22,804 nt of DNA. It comes from an uncultured Collinsella sp. GTDB lineage: Bacteria > Actinomycetota > Coriobacteriia > Coriobacteriales > Coriobacteriaceae. Position numbers and translations under genes: made by a program. Below, piece by piece: positions 1 through 7,455 of the stretch. The stretch spans positions 1 to 22,804 of the forward strand of contig CAMQHT010000037.1 of assembly GCA_947001705.1 (NCBI GenBank), in the 5' to 3' direction. The notes beneath the pieces are model-generated. The model saw only the letters and a program-made list of their open reading frames with translations. It made no database searches and was not told the origin of the DNA. The stretch's first letter is position 1; each line of letters opens with the position of its first letter.

Positions 1-180
1 CCCCCGGATTCCCTGCGTTTACGGCCTTGAGGTCGGCGTGGGCGGAGGACTTGGTTGTTGGGAATACGTGTCCCGGTCGCTGTTTCGCGGCTTTGCCGCG
101 AAAGGCGCGCTACTTTGGGATGGGTGGGGAACGCGGCTGCTGCGGCAACTGATCCCCGCCACAAATTACCCTTGGCATAC
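1..180. other. Upstream intergenic stretch, no gene supported
   Basis: I see no convincing gene here. Short open frames run through on both strands but lack ribosome binding sites and recognisable protein sequence. The only clear structure is a hairpin at 83-103: a 9-base stem (TTTCGCGGC / GCCGCGAAA) around a TTT loop. It has no T tract on either side, so it is not a clear terminator. The stretch may include the trailer of a gene that lies outside the window. Confidence 0.5.
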
Positions 181-208
181 TTGCACGAACGATTGCTCGT
201 GCTACACT
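181..208 (+). promoter_or_regulatory. Probable promoter of the riboflavin transporter operon
   Basis: A -35-like TTGCAC (181-186) and a -10-like TACACT (203-208) are separated by 16 bases. Transcription would begin near 214-216, just before the FMN aptamer. The spacer region also holds an inverted repeat GCACGA-N8-TCGTGC (183-188 and 197-202), which could be an operator or could be chance. Confidence 0.55.
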
Positions 209-218
209 TGCAATTGCT

Positions 219-399
219 GTTTCAGGGCGGGGTGAAATTCCCCACTGGCGGTAAATCGGGCGATGTCAAAGGGACACCGTGGCGCAGGCGAGATGCCTGT
301 GACCGAGCCGATGAGTCCGCGACCCGTGTGTGCGTTGGTTCGCATGCCGGCTGAACTGGTGAGATTCCAGTACCAACGGTTAGAGTCCGGATGAAAGAG
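219..399 (+). promoter_or_regulatory. FMN riboswitch (RFN element)
   Basis: The conserved core of the FMN aptamer is clear. The 5' block from about 224 carries AGGGCGGGGTGAAATTCCCC followed by ACTGGCGGTAA. The 3' block carries GAACTGGTGAGATTCCAG, then ACCAACGGTTAGAGTC and CGGATGAAAGAGG. The terminal P1 helix probably pairs TTTC near 220-223 with GAAA near 393-396. No intrinsic terminator lies between the aptamer and ribU. Instead the ribosome binding site (402-407) follows P1 almost directly, so I infer translational control: FMN binding would hide the ribosome binding site and shut off riboflavin uptake. The 5' boundary is approximate. Confidence 0.95.
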
Positions 400-411
400 G
401 CAGGTGATCTT

Positions 412-1002
412 ATGTCTGAACAGTCGCAGCATATCCATTTTGAGAACACGAATAGGTGGAGCACCAAACAGCTCGTTACCATGGCGCTGATGTGTGCCTT
501 GGGCGCCCTGTTTATGTACGTGCAGCTGCCTATCCTTCCTTCGGCGCCGTTTTTGACGTATGACCCGTCGCTGGTGCCGGCGATGGTGTGCGGTTTTGCG
601 TATGGTCCTGGCGCCGGTACTGCTGTTGCCGCTATGGCGATTGTTATCCATGCGCTTACCACGGGCGATTGGGTCGGCGCACTTATGAACCTGGTGGCTA
701 CGCTGGGCTACATTCTGCCCGCGGCTATCGTGTACCAGAAGATGCATACCTATAAGGGTGCCGTGATTGGCCTAGTGTTCGGTGTCATTGCCGCTACGGC
801 GCTGTCTATGGTCGCTAACCTTACCATTGGCGTATGGTTCTGGTATGGCTCGGTCGATGTGATCGCCCCGCTCATGATTCCTGCCGTGCTGCCGTTCAAC
901 CTTATCAAGACCGTGCTTAACTCGGTGTTGACGCTAGCGGCGTATAAAGCAGTCTCCAACCTCATCACGCCTAAAAAGGACCAGGTCAAAGGCCGCGCAT
1001 GA
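412..1002 (+). CDS. ribU: Riboflavin ECF transporter S-component (RibU-like)
   Basis: This is the membrane substrate-binding subunit of an energy-coupling factor transporter, most likely for riboflavin. The protein is about 196 residues and almost entirely hydrophobic, with five or six membrane segments. Near residues 48-55 it has FLTYDPSLVP, which resembles the F-x-x-YDPSD-xP signature of RibU. The FMN riboswitch directly upstream independently supports riboflavin as substrate. I chose ATG 412 because AGGTGA at 402-407 is well placed for it. The in-frame ATG at 391 lies inside the conserved 3' strand of the aptamer (GGATGAAAGAGG) and is unlikely to be used. The stop overlaps the next start by four bases (ATGA), which suggests translational coupling to the ATPase gene. 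Confidence 0.9.
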   Translation: MSEQSQHIHFENTNRWSTKQLVTMALMCALGALFMYVQLPILPSAPFLTYDPSLVPAMVCGFAYGPGAGTAVAAMAIVIHALTTGDWVGALMNLVATLGYILPAAIVYQKMHTYKGAVIGLVFGVIAATALSMVANLTIGVWFWYGSVDVIAPLMIPAVLPFNLIKTVLNSVLTLAAYKAVSNLITPKKDQVKGRA

Positions 1003-2903
1003 TTGAGTGTCGGGGCGTTTCCTTTAGCTATGACGGTGCCGTGTCGGCACTCGACGGCATCGATCTGAACATCGAGGACGGGGAGTTTTTCTGCATCCTC
1101 GGTGGCAATGGGTCGGGCAAGTCGACGTTTGCCAAGCATCTGAATGCGCTGCTGCAGCCCGATGCGGGCACGGTACGTATCAACGGTATGGATGCGTCCG
1201 ATCCCGAGCTGGTCTACGACATTCGTTCGACCGCAGGCATGGTGTTCCAGAATCCCGACGACCAGCTGGTGGCAACGCTTGTCGAAGATGACGTTGCGTT
1301 CGGTCCCGAAAACCTTGGCGTGCCATCGGCGCAAATTGCGCAGCGCGTACGCGAGGCGCTGAAGGGCGTGGGCCTGGTGGGCTTTGAGCGCCACGAGACC
1401 CATGCGCTTTCGGGCGGCCAAAAGCAGCGCGTGGCGCTTGCCGGCGTGCTCGCCATGGAACCGCGCGTGCTCATCTTGGACGAGGCTTCCTCGATGCTCG
1501 ATCCGCGTGGACGCAAGGGCCTCATGAAGGCTTGCCGCGTGTTGCACGCTCGCGGCATGACCATCGTGATGATTACGCACTTTATGGAAGAGGCCGCCGA
1601 GGCCGATCGCGTTGCTGTCTTCCAAGCGGGCCGCGTTGCCATGCTCGGTACGCCCGAGGAGATCTTGACGCGGGCGGACGAGCTCGCGCGGCTGAACCTG
1701 GATATGCCGCCATCGTGCTGTCTTGGCAGGGCGCTTCGCGCGAAGGGCGTACCCATTTGCGCACAGGTGCGCGAGGCGGATATGGTCGCTGAGATTGCGC
1801 AGGCTTATGCCGAGCGAAGTGGGGCAGGCACCGCGGGGCAGTCTTCCGCATCCCAGTTGGAAATCGCTGACGGCACTGTTCCGGTAGACAACGAGGGCAA
1901 CGCGTCGGAGCCCGTCATCGAGCTATCCCATGTTTCGTACAGTTATTCGCTCAGTCCGCGCGAGCGCCGCCGCTGGCATAAGCGCTCGGTCACTGCGGGC
2001 AAATCGAGCAAACAGGCTCTCTGGGGAAACGACCCCAGCAGTCCGTGGGCGCTGCGCGATGTATCGCTGACGGTGCGTCGCGGCGAGTTCCTGGGCTTGG
2101 CAGGTCATACCGGTTCGGGTAAGTCGACGCTAGTCCAGCATCTCAACGGTTTGATTCGCCCCCAGGAGGGATTCGTTCGCGCGCTGGGGCTCGACCTGGC
2201 AAACAAGAAAGATGCCGCCGCGGTTAAGGCCAAGGTCGGCGTGGTGTTTCAATATCCCGAGCGTCAGCTGTTTGCCGAAACCGTGACGCAGGACGTGGCG
2301 TTTGGCCCGCACAACCTTGGCTTGCCGCAAGATGAAGTCGACCGTCGCGTCGAGTCGTCGCTCTCGCGCGTGGGCCTCGACCTTTCTACGGTCGGCGACA
2401 AGAGTCCCTTTGAGCTTTCGGGCGGTCAGCAACGGCGTGTGGCATTCGCCGGTGTGCTCGCCATGGAGCCCGAAGTCCTGGTGCTCGATGAACCCATGGC
2501 GGGGCTCGATCCGGCTGCGCGCAGGGATTTCCTTGAGCTTATCGATCGACTTCACCGCGATGGCCTGACCGTTGTCATGGTTTCGCATAGTATGGATGAC
2601 CTGGCCAATTGCTGCGACCGCATCGTCGTGATGAACGAAGGTACGGTGTTTGCAGAGGGAACCCCCGCGCAGGTGTTTGCACATGCCGATGAGCTCAAGT
2701 CGATCGGCTTGGGCGTACCTGCTGCCCAGCGCATGGCGTTGGCGCTCGCGGAGGCGGGCGTGCCGCTGCGTTGCGGCGGGCTCTATACGGTTGAATCGCT
2801 GGCAGACGAGTTGGTGGACCTGCTAATCGGTCGCTCGGACGGTCCTTCTAACGTCGCGGACATTGCTAAATCCAAGACGGTCGCGCGAGAGGAGGGCTGC
2901 TAA
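999..2903 (+). CDS. Fused double ATPase of the ECF transporter (EcfA1-EcfA2 in one chain)
   Basis: This 634-residue cytoplasmic protein holds two complete ABC ATPase domains in tandem, where most ECF systems use two separate genes. Domain 1 has Walker A GGNGSGKS (35-42), Q-loop region VFQNPDDQL (82-90), signature LSGGQ (137-141), Walker B VLILDE (157-162) and switch His194. Domain 2 has Walker A GHTGSGKS (369-376), VFQYPERQL (416-424), LSGGQ (473-477), VLVLDE (493-498) and His530. Both domains look catalytically intact. Residues about 240-305 form a low-complexity linker. In domain 2, about 30 charged residues (318-350) separate the A-loop region (HVSYSYS) from the next strand (WALRDVSL). Fused ECF ATPases are known in other systems such as YkoD-type transporters. 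It starts within the ribU stop and overlaps ecfT by one base, so the three subunits are probably co-translated. Confidence 0.93.
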   Translation: MIECRGVSFSYDGAVSALDGIDLNIEDGEFFCILGGNGSGKSTFAKHLNALLQPDAGTVRINGMDASDPELVYDIRSTAGMVFQNPDDQLVATLVEDDVAFGPENLGVPSAQIAQRVREALKGVGLVGFERHETHALSGGQKQRVALAGVLAMEPRVLILDEASSMLDPRGRKGLMKACRVLHARGMTIVMITHFMEEAAEADRVAVFQAGRVAMLGTPEEILTRADELARLNLDMPPSCCLGRALRAKGVPICAQVREADMVAEIAQAYAERSGAGTAGQSSASQLEIADGTVPVDNEGNASEPVIELSHVSYSYSLSPRERRRWHKRSVTAGKSSKQALWGNDPSSPWALRDVSLTVRRGEFLGLAGHTGSGKSTLVQHLNGLIRPQEGFVRALGLDLANKKDAAAVKAKVGVVFQYPERQLFAETVTQDVAFGPHNLGLPQDEVDRRVESSLSRVGLDLSTVGDKSPFELSGGQQRRVAFAGVLAMEPEVLVLDEPMAGLDPAARRDFLELIDRLHRDGLTVVMVSHSMDDLANCCDRIVVMNEGTVFAEGTPAQVFAHADELKSIGLGVPAAQRMALALAEAGVPLRCGGLYTVESLADELVDLLIGRSDGPSNVADIAKSKTVAREEGC

Positions 2904-3703
2904 TGGAGGCGTTTTCGTTTGGCAGCTACTATCCGAGCGATAGTGCGATCCATCGCCTGGATCCGCGCACCAAGCTGCTCCTGGGCTTTGTGTTTTTAAT
3001 CACGACGCTGACCGTCGGCGGCTTCCGCGGACTGGCTCCTGTCGCATTTTTCGTCGTGCTGATCTATGCCGTGTCCCGGGTGCCGGCTCGTCGCGTTCTG
3101 TCGTCGATGGCGCCGCTGCTGGCAATCGTCGTCGTGGTCGCGGTGCTCAACTTGTTTACCGATCAGAGTGGGCGCATCCTGTGGCAGCTCGGCTTTCTGC
3201 AGATAAGCGAGGGCTCGCTGCATTCCGCCGCCTTTATGGCGTGCCGCCTGACCTTGATGATGGCCGGTATGAGCGCCATCACGCTCACCACACCGACGCT
3301 CGACCTCACCGCGGGCTTTGAGCGCCTGCTCGCGCCGTTTGCGCGTGTGGGGCTCCCTGCGCACGAGCTCGGCATGATCATGGGCATCGCGCTGCGCTTT
3401 ATGCCGCAGTTTGCCACCGAGATGAAGCAGACGGCCGATGCGCAGGCAAGCCGCGGTGCACGCGTAACGGGTGGCCCGCTCGGCGGCGTGCGTATGCTCG
3501 GCAGTGTGGCGATTCCACTGTTCACGGGCGTGTTCCGTCATGCCGAGACGTTGTCTGCTGCCATGGATGCACGCTGCTATCACGGCGAGCAGGGCCGCAC
3601 GCGCCTGCATGCGCTTGTATTTCGCCGTTGGGATGCGCTGGCTGCGGTGGTGACGGCGCTGCTGCTTGCGTGTGTCATCGTCGTCAACCTTCAACTTGTT
3701 TAG
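2903..3703 (+). CDS. ecfT: ECF transporter transmembrane subunit EcfT
   Basis: This 266-residue membrane protein couples the ATPases to the S-component. It has a DPRTKLLLG motif near residues 20-28, typical of the EcfT/CbiQ family start, and about five hydrophobic segments. It has the two cytoplasmic coupling motifs of the family: ASRG at 182-185 within ADAQASRGAR, and DARC at 222-225 within AAMDARCYHGE. These Ala-Arg motifs in coupling helices normally dock into grooves of the two ATPases. The start overlaps the ATPase stop as TAATG. Because S, A-A' and T subunits all sit behind the FMN riboswitch, the module may be dedicated to riboflavin, although a shared (group II) role for other S-components cannot be excluded from sequence alone. 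Confidence 0.93.
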   Translation: MEAFSFGSYYPSDSAIHRLDPRTKLLLGFVFLITTLTVGGFRGLAPVAFFVVLIYAVSRVPARRVLSSMAPLLAIVVVVAVLNLFTDQSGRILWQLGFLQISEGSLHSAAFMACRLTLMMAGMSAITLTTPTLDLTAGFERLLAPFARVGLPAHELGMIMGIALRFMPQFATEMKQTADAQASRGARVTGGPLGGVRMLGSVAIPLFTGVFRHAETLSAAMDARCYHGEQGRTRLHALVFRRWDALAAVVTALLLACVIVVNLQLV

Positions 3704-3733
3704 GCGCGATTCGAGCGCAAGAAAGGGGCCCCT

Positions 3734-4180
3734 ATGACCGACAACGACCGCACGGCTCAGCTTGAGCGCGCCTGTTCGTATCTCAGACGCATTCCGGCGT
3801 GGTATCTAGCCACGACCGATGTGGCCGACGGGCATCAGCCCCGCGTGAGGCCGTTTTCGTTTGCCATGGTCGATGACGGCAAGCTGTGGTTTTGCACCTC
3901 GCGCGATAAGGACGTGTGGACCGAGCTCAGCGCGAACCCCAAGTTTGAGGTTTCGGGTTGGAAACCGGGGGAGTGTTGGATTGTGCTGACTGGCGAGGCC
4001 GCACTTGAGGACGACGCAGTTGCGAGCGACAAGGTGCGTCAAGCGGGTTTTAAGCACATGGTGGGCATCGGCGAGGAACACGAGAGTGCCAACGACGGCC
4101 GCCTTGCTTTCTTTTCGGTCCGCAACATTGCCGCGCGCTTCTGTGATATCGACGGCAGCGAGGAGCGCCTGGAGCTCTAG
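3734..4180 (+). CDS. FMN-binding split-barrel protein, pyridoxamine 5'-phosphate oxidase family (copy 1)
   Basis: The 148-residue protein has the small split beta-barrel pattern of the pyridoxamine-phosphate-oxidase-like superfamily: PAWYLATT near the N-terminus, then PRVRPFSFAMVDDGKLWFCTS and later a VLTGEAAL strand. Family members usually bind FMN, sometimes heme or F420, and the true substrate cannot be read from sequence. It starts 30 bases after ecfT with a good ribosome binding site (AAAGGGG), and no terminator is visible between them, so it is probably in the riboflavin operon. It is clearly paralogous to the next gene, sharing the PAWYLAT, RPFSFA, DGKLWF and KDVW blocks. The position next to riboflavin uptake fits a flavin-dependent role, which is an inference. 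Confidence 0.85.
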   Translation: MTDNDRTAQLERACSYLRRIPAWYLATTDVADGHQPRVRPFSFAMVDDGKLWFCTSRDKDVWTELSANPKFEVSGWKPGECWIVLTGEAALEDDAVASDKVRQAGFKHMVGIGEEHESANDGRLAFFSVRNIAARFCDIDGSEERLEL

Positions 4181-4224
4181 CTCACACCAACCAGGCTCTC
4201 AAACTGGCTAGTACAGGAGGAAAC

Positions 4225-4635
4225 GTGGACGGATTGAATACGGTTTTGGAGTATCTGACGTCGGTGCCGGCGTGGTACTTGGCGACGAGCGTAGACGGGC
4301 AGCCACATGTACGTCCATTTTCGTTTGCTCAGATTCAGGACGGCAAGCTGTGGTTTGTGACGGCGCGCACCAAAGACGTGTGGCAAGAGCTGCTGCAAAA
4401 TCAGCGCTTTGAGGCCACGAGTTGGTGGCCGGGCCATGGCTGGCTCATCTTGCGCGGGCGCGCCGGCTTGGATGACCGGGCTTTAGACGAAATGCGCGAA
4501 GCCGGGTGGAAGCATCTAGAGCGCCTGGGCGAGCACTATGAGGGGCCTAACGACCCCACGCTCGTCTTCTTTAGCGTCGAGGATCCCGAGGCTTTTATCT
4601 GCAATCACGACGAATGGGTGCCGCTCGAGCTCTAG
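4225..4635 (+). CDS. FMN-binding split-barrel protein, pyridoxamine 5'-phosphate oxidase family (copy 2)
   Basis: This 136-residue protein is the second member of a tandem pair. It repeats the blocks of its neighbour: VPAWYLATS, PHVRPFSFAQIQDGKLWFVTAR, TKDVWQEL and a C-terminal LVFFSVEDPEAFICNHDEWVPLEL. The start is a GTG at 4225, chosen because a perfect AGGAGG (4215-4220) ends four bases upstream and no ATG is near. Only 44 bases separate it from copy 1, and I see no terminator between them. The pair arose by tandem duplication and has since diverged substantially, mostly in the middle. The likely cofactor is FMN by family. The substrate is unknown. Confidence 0.85.
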   Translation: MDGLNTVLEYLTSVPAWYLATSVDGQPHVRPFSFAQIQDGKLWFVTARTKDVWQELLQNQRFEATSWWPGHGWLILRGRAGLDDRALDEMREAGWKHLERLGEHYEGPNDPTLVFFSVEDPEAFICNHDEWVPLEL

Positions 4636-4672
4636 CCAGCTGGCTCATCCTAACAACTTGGTTTTCGCATGG

Positions 4673-4735
4673 GCGGGCCCCGTATTGCCCGGCGCCGTTA
4701 GGAGCGCCGGTCAATACGGGGCCCGCTCCATTTGT
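4673..4735 (+). terminator. Long two-part hairpin ending the riboflavin operon
   Basis: A perfect 15-base outer stem (4673-4687 with 4712-4726; left arm GCGGGCCCCGTATTG) encloses a 7-base inner stem CCGGCGC / GCGCCGG (4689-4695 with 4704-4710), with one mismatch between them. The T tract afterwards is weak (CCATTTG). It probably ends transcription or protects the 3' end of the mRNA. It could also be a structured repeat, see the related arms at 22698-22796. Confidence 0.6.
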
Positions 4736-4770
4736 CAATTCCTTCAAGCGAATGTGTCGGGAATGTTTCA

Positions 4771-4877
4771 ATGCATGAATATGCAAGCCATTTACGTATT
4801 CATGCATCTTTTGGTGCTAAAGTTTCAACCCACTTCATAACGACCGCTGCGAAATGCGCATCGGTGCATAAATCGCA
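4771..4877 (+). promoter_or_regulatory. Putative ArgR operator region upstream of argC
   Basis: A perfect 11-base inverted repeat ATGCATGAATA / TATTCATGCAT (4771-4781 and 4797-4807) sits about 90 bases before argC. Its arms contain the TGAAT and ATTCA cores of ARG boxes recognised by ArgR/AhrC repressors. A further candidate, TGCATAAATCGCA, lies at 4865-4877 directly before the argC ribosome binding site. I cannot place the -35 and -10 boxes with confidence. Repression by arginine is the inferred function. Confidence 0.6.
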
Positions 4878-4892
4878 GACAAGGAGTCTGAT

Positions 4893-5963
4893 ATGTCTTT
4901 GAAGGTTGGAATCGTCGGCGCGGCTGGATATGCCGGAGCCGAGCTCATTCGCCTCGTCCTCGGTCACCCCGAGTTTGAACTTGCTGCCATTACGTCCAAC
5001 GCCGATGCCGGCCAGCCGTTGTCTGCGGTGTACCCGAGCTTCACCGGCATAAGCGATCTTGTCTTCACGACGCATGATGCCCCCGAGCTCAAGAACTGCG
5101 ACGCGGTCTTTTTGGCCGTGCCGCACACGGCTGCCATGGCACAGGTGCCCGCGCTGCTTGCATCGGGCGTCTCCTGCATTGATCTCTCGGCCGACTACCG
5201 CCTGAACGACGCGTCTGTCTTTGAGGCTTGGTATGCCGCCGAGCACACGAGCCCCGAGCTGCTCAAGACCCGTGCCTTCGGTCTGCCCGAGCTGTTCTGC
5301 CAGGACTTGGAGACCGCCGCATCCGACCATGCCGACGGCAAACCCGTGCTGGTCGCCTGCGCCGGTTGCTATCCCACCGCAACGAGCCTTGCCGCCGGCC
5401 CCGCCGTGCGCGCGGGCTGGGTGGCCGAGAACGGTCCTGTGATTGTCGATGCCATTAGCGGCGTGACGGGCGCCGGTAAGTCCTGCAACGCCCGCACCCA
5501 TTTTTGCAGCGACGACGAGAACTTGGAGGCCTACGGCGTGGGCAAGCATCGCCACACGCCCGAGATTGAGCAAATCCTTGGTCTGACCGATCGCGTCGTC
5601 TTTACCCCGCACCTGGCACCGCTCAAGCGCGGCCTGCTCTCCACGGTGACGCTGCCGCTTACGCCGCAGGCTCTCGACACGCTGGCTCTTGAGGATGTCG
5701 TCGACCATTACAAGCAGTTCTACGCCGGTCGCACCTTCGTACGCGTACTCGATGCCGGTCAGCAGCCCAAGACGGCTTCGATCGTCGGCACCAACGCTGC
5801 CCAGATTGGCCTCGCGCTCAACAAGCGCGCGGGCGTGCTGGTGGCGACGGGCGCCATCGACAATCTGTGCAAGGGCGCTGCGGGCCAAGCGGTCCAGTGC
5901 GCCAATATCGTCTTTGGCTTTGACGAGCGACGAGGCTTGCCCACAGTGGCGTGCCCGGTGTAG
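4893..5963 (+). CDS. argC: N-acetyl-gamma-glutamyl-phosphate reductase
   Basis: ArgC reduces N-acetylglutamyl phosphate to the semialdehyde with NADPH, the third step of ornithine synthesis in the cytoplasm. The 356-residue protein begins with the dinucleotide-binding sequence GIVGAAGYAGAEL (6-18). It has the active-site Cys159 in VACAGCYPTA, and HRHTPEIEQ and PHLAPLKRG in the substrate domain. The length is normal for the family. The ATG follows AAGGAG (4881-4886) by six bases. It is the first gene of an argC-argJ-argB-argD cluster and sits behind an ARG-box-like inverted repeat. Confidence 0.97.
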   Translation: MSLKVGIVGAAGYAGAELIRLVLGHPEFELAAITSNADAGQPLSAVYPSFTGISDLVFTTHDAPELKNCDAVFLAVPHTAAMAQVPALLASGVSCIDLSADYRLNDASVFEAWYAAEHTSPELLKTRAFGLPELFCQDLETAASDHADGKPVLVACAGCYPTATSLAAGPAVRAGWVAENGPVIVDAISGVTGAGKSCNARTHFCSDDENLEAYGVGKHRHTPEIEQILGLTDRVVFTPHLAPLKRGLLSTVTLPLTPQALDTLALEDVVDHYKQFYAGRTFVRVLDAGQQPKTASIVGTNAAQIGLALNKRAGVLVATGAIDNLCKGAAGQAVQCANIVFGFDERRGLPTVACPV

Positions 5964-6098
5964 CACATTCGATTGTTAACGATTTGGTAGTCGGGCATCG
6001 AGTGGGGCGCCACTCTTGAGCTGGTCTCATGATCACGACTGGCATGGCGCACCAACCGATGTCCGTTTTTTTGTTTGACATAAGGAGTCATAAAGACG

Positions 6099-7367
6099 AT
6101 GAATACCGAGCTGTTTGATATCAAGATTCGCGCCGTCGAGGGTGGCGTTACGGCTGCGGCTGGTTTTAAAGCCGCAGGCATCCACGCTGGGTTCCGCAAG
6201 AATCCCGAGCGCCTGGATTACGCGCTCGTCGTGCCCGATAAACCCTGTCCCGGTGCCGGCGTGTTTACCGCCAATCGCTTTTGCGCGGCGCCCGTGCAGG
6301 TGAGCCGTGCCAACCTGGGCGGTACCGACAAGGGCTACGGTATCATCGCCGGCGTTTCGGTCAACTCTGGCAATGCTAACGCCGCCACGGGTGAGACCGG
6401 CCTTGCATGCGCGCGCGAGACGTGCAGCATCGCATCGCAGGTCATCGGCTGCGAGCCCCAGCAGATCCTAGTCGCCTCCACGGGTGTGATTGGCCAGATT
6501 CTGCCGATCGACACGTTTGAGACCGCCATTCCTGCTGCCTACGAGGCACTCTCCGCCCACGGTGGCGCCGATGCCGCTCGCGCCATCATGACGACCGACA
6601 CGCACTCCAAGGAGTACGCCGTATCCTACGTCAGTGAGGCTGCGGGTCATGCGGACAATGTCTATACGGTAGGCGGAATGTGCAAGGGCTCGGGCATGAT
6701 CATGCCCAACATGGCCACCATGATCGCAGTTATCACCACCGATGCCCCCGTCGAGCCTGCGGCGCTTCATGCCCTGCTGCTCTCGACCGTCAAGCAGACC
6801 TTTAACAAGGTAACGGTCGATTCCGACACCTCGACCAACGACACCTGCATCATGCTTGCCTCCGGCGTCGCTGCCGCAGATGCCGAGCCTATCGTCGAGG
6901 GCTCCGATGCCTTTGACGAGTTGGCATTTGCCGTGCACGAGGTGTGCGAGAGCCTGGCGTGCAATATCGCCGCCGATGGTGAGGGCGCATCCAAGCTTGT
7001 TACGGTCAACGTTACCGGCGCCGCTAACGACGAGGAGGCCGATATCGCCGCCCGTGCCGTTGCCAACTCGCCGCTCGTCAAGACCTGCATCGCCGGCCAC
7101 GACTGCAACTGGGGCCGCGTTGCCATGGCGCTTGGCAAGTGCGGTGTGAAGTTTAATCAGGAAGACGTTTCCATCGACATGATGGGCATGCCTGTCTGTC
7201 GCGACGGTCTGACTGTTCCCTTTGACGAGGACGAGGCTCTACGACGTTTTGAGGCGCCCGAGATTGTGATCTCAGCCGACCTGGGCGCAGGCGACGCGGC
7301 AACGACCGTGTGGACCTGCGACCTCACGCACGAGTACATCTCCATTAACGGCGACTACCGTTCCTAG
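6099..7367 (+). CDS. argJ: Bifunctional ornithine acetyltransferase / N-acetylglutamate synthase
   Basis: ArgJ recycles the acetyl group from N-acetylornithine to glutamate and may also make N-acetylglutamate from acetyl-CoA. The 422-residue precursor contains SVNSGNANAATG (87-98) and the autoproteolysis site KGSGMIMPNMATM. Self-cleavage before Thr207 gives alpha and beta chains, and Thr207 becomes the nucleophile. The Cys- and Gly-rich GHDCNWGR block typical of the beta chain is present. The gap after argC is 135 bases and includes a 6-base hairpin (GAGTGG/CCACTC, 6000-6015) and a run of seven T (6066-6072), a possible weak attenuator. The ribosome binding site AAGGAG (6082-6087) is 11 bases from the ATG, slightly long. 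Confidence 0.97.
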   Translation: MNTELFDIKIRAVEGGVTAAAGFKAAGIHAGFRKNPERLDYALVVPDKPCPGAGVFTANRFCAAPVQVSRANLGGTDKGYGIIAGVSVNSGNANAATGETGLACARETCSIASQVIGCEPQQILVASTGVIGQILPIDTFETAIPAAYEALSAHGGADAARAIMTTDTHSKEYAVSYVSEAAGHADNVYTVGGMCKGSGMIMPNMATMIAVITTDAPVEPAALHALLLSTVKQTFNKVTVDSDTSTNDTCIMLASGVAAADAEPIVEGSDAFDELAFAVHEVCESLACNIAADGEGASKLVTVNVTGAANDEEADIAARAVANSPLVKTCIAGHDCNWGRVAMALGKCGVKFNQEDVSIDMMGMPVCRDGLTVPFDEDEALRRFEAPEIVISADLGAGDAATTVWTCDLTHEYISINGDYRS

Positions 7368-7455
7368 ACTCCGGACGCGCACCGTCCCGTGCGTCCCGCT
7401 GCAATCGTGGGCAACGAGGTACGGCGCGATAGCTACACGAAAGACGAGGCAGACT

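Noticed and set aside
391..411. ATG at 391 as the ribU start.
   Set aside because: It lies within the conserved aptamer strand, and its upstream bases are aptamer rather than a ribosome binding site. ATG 412 has a suitable one.
6075..6098. TTGACA at 6075-6080 as a promoter within the arg operon.
   Set aside because: The matching -10 would fall at the start of argJ, leaving no room for a leader or ribosome binding site.
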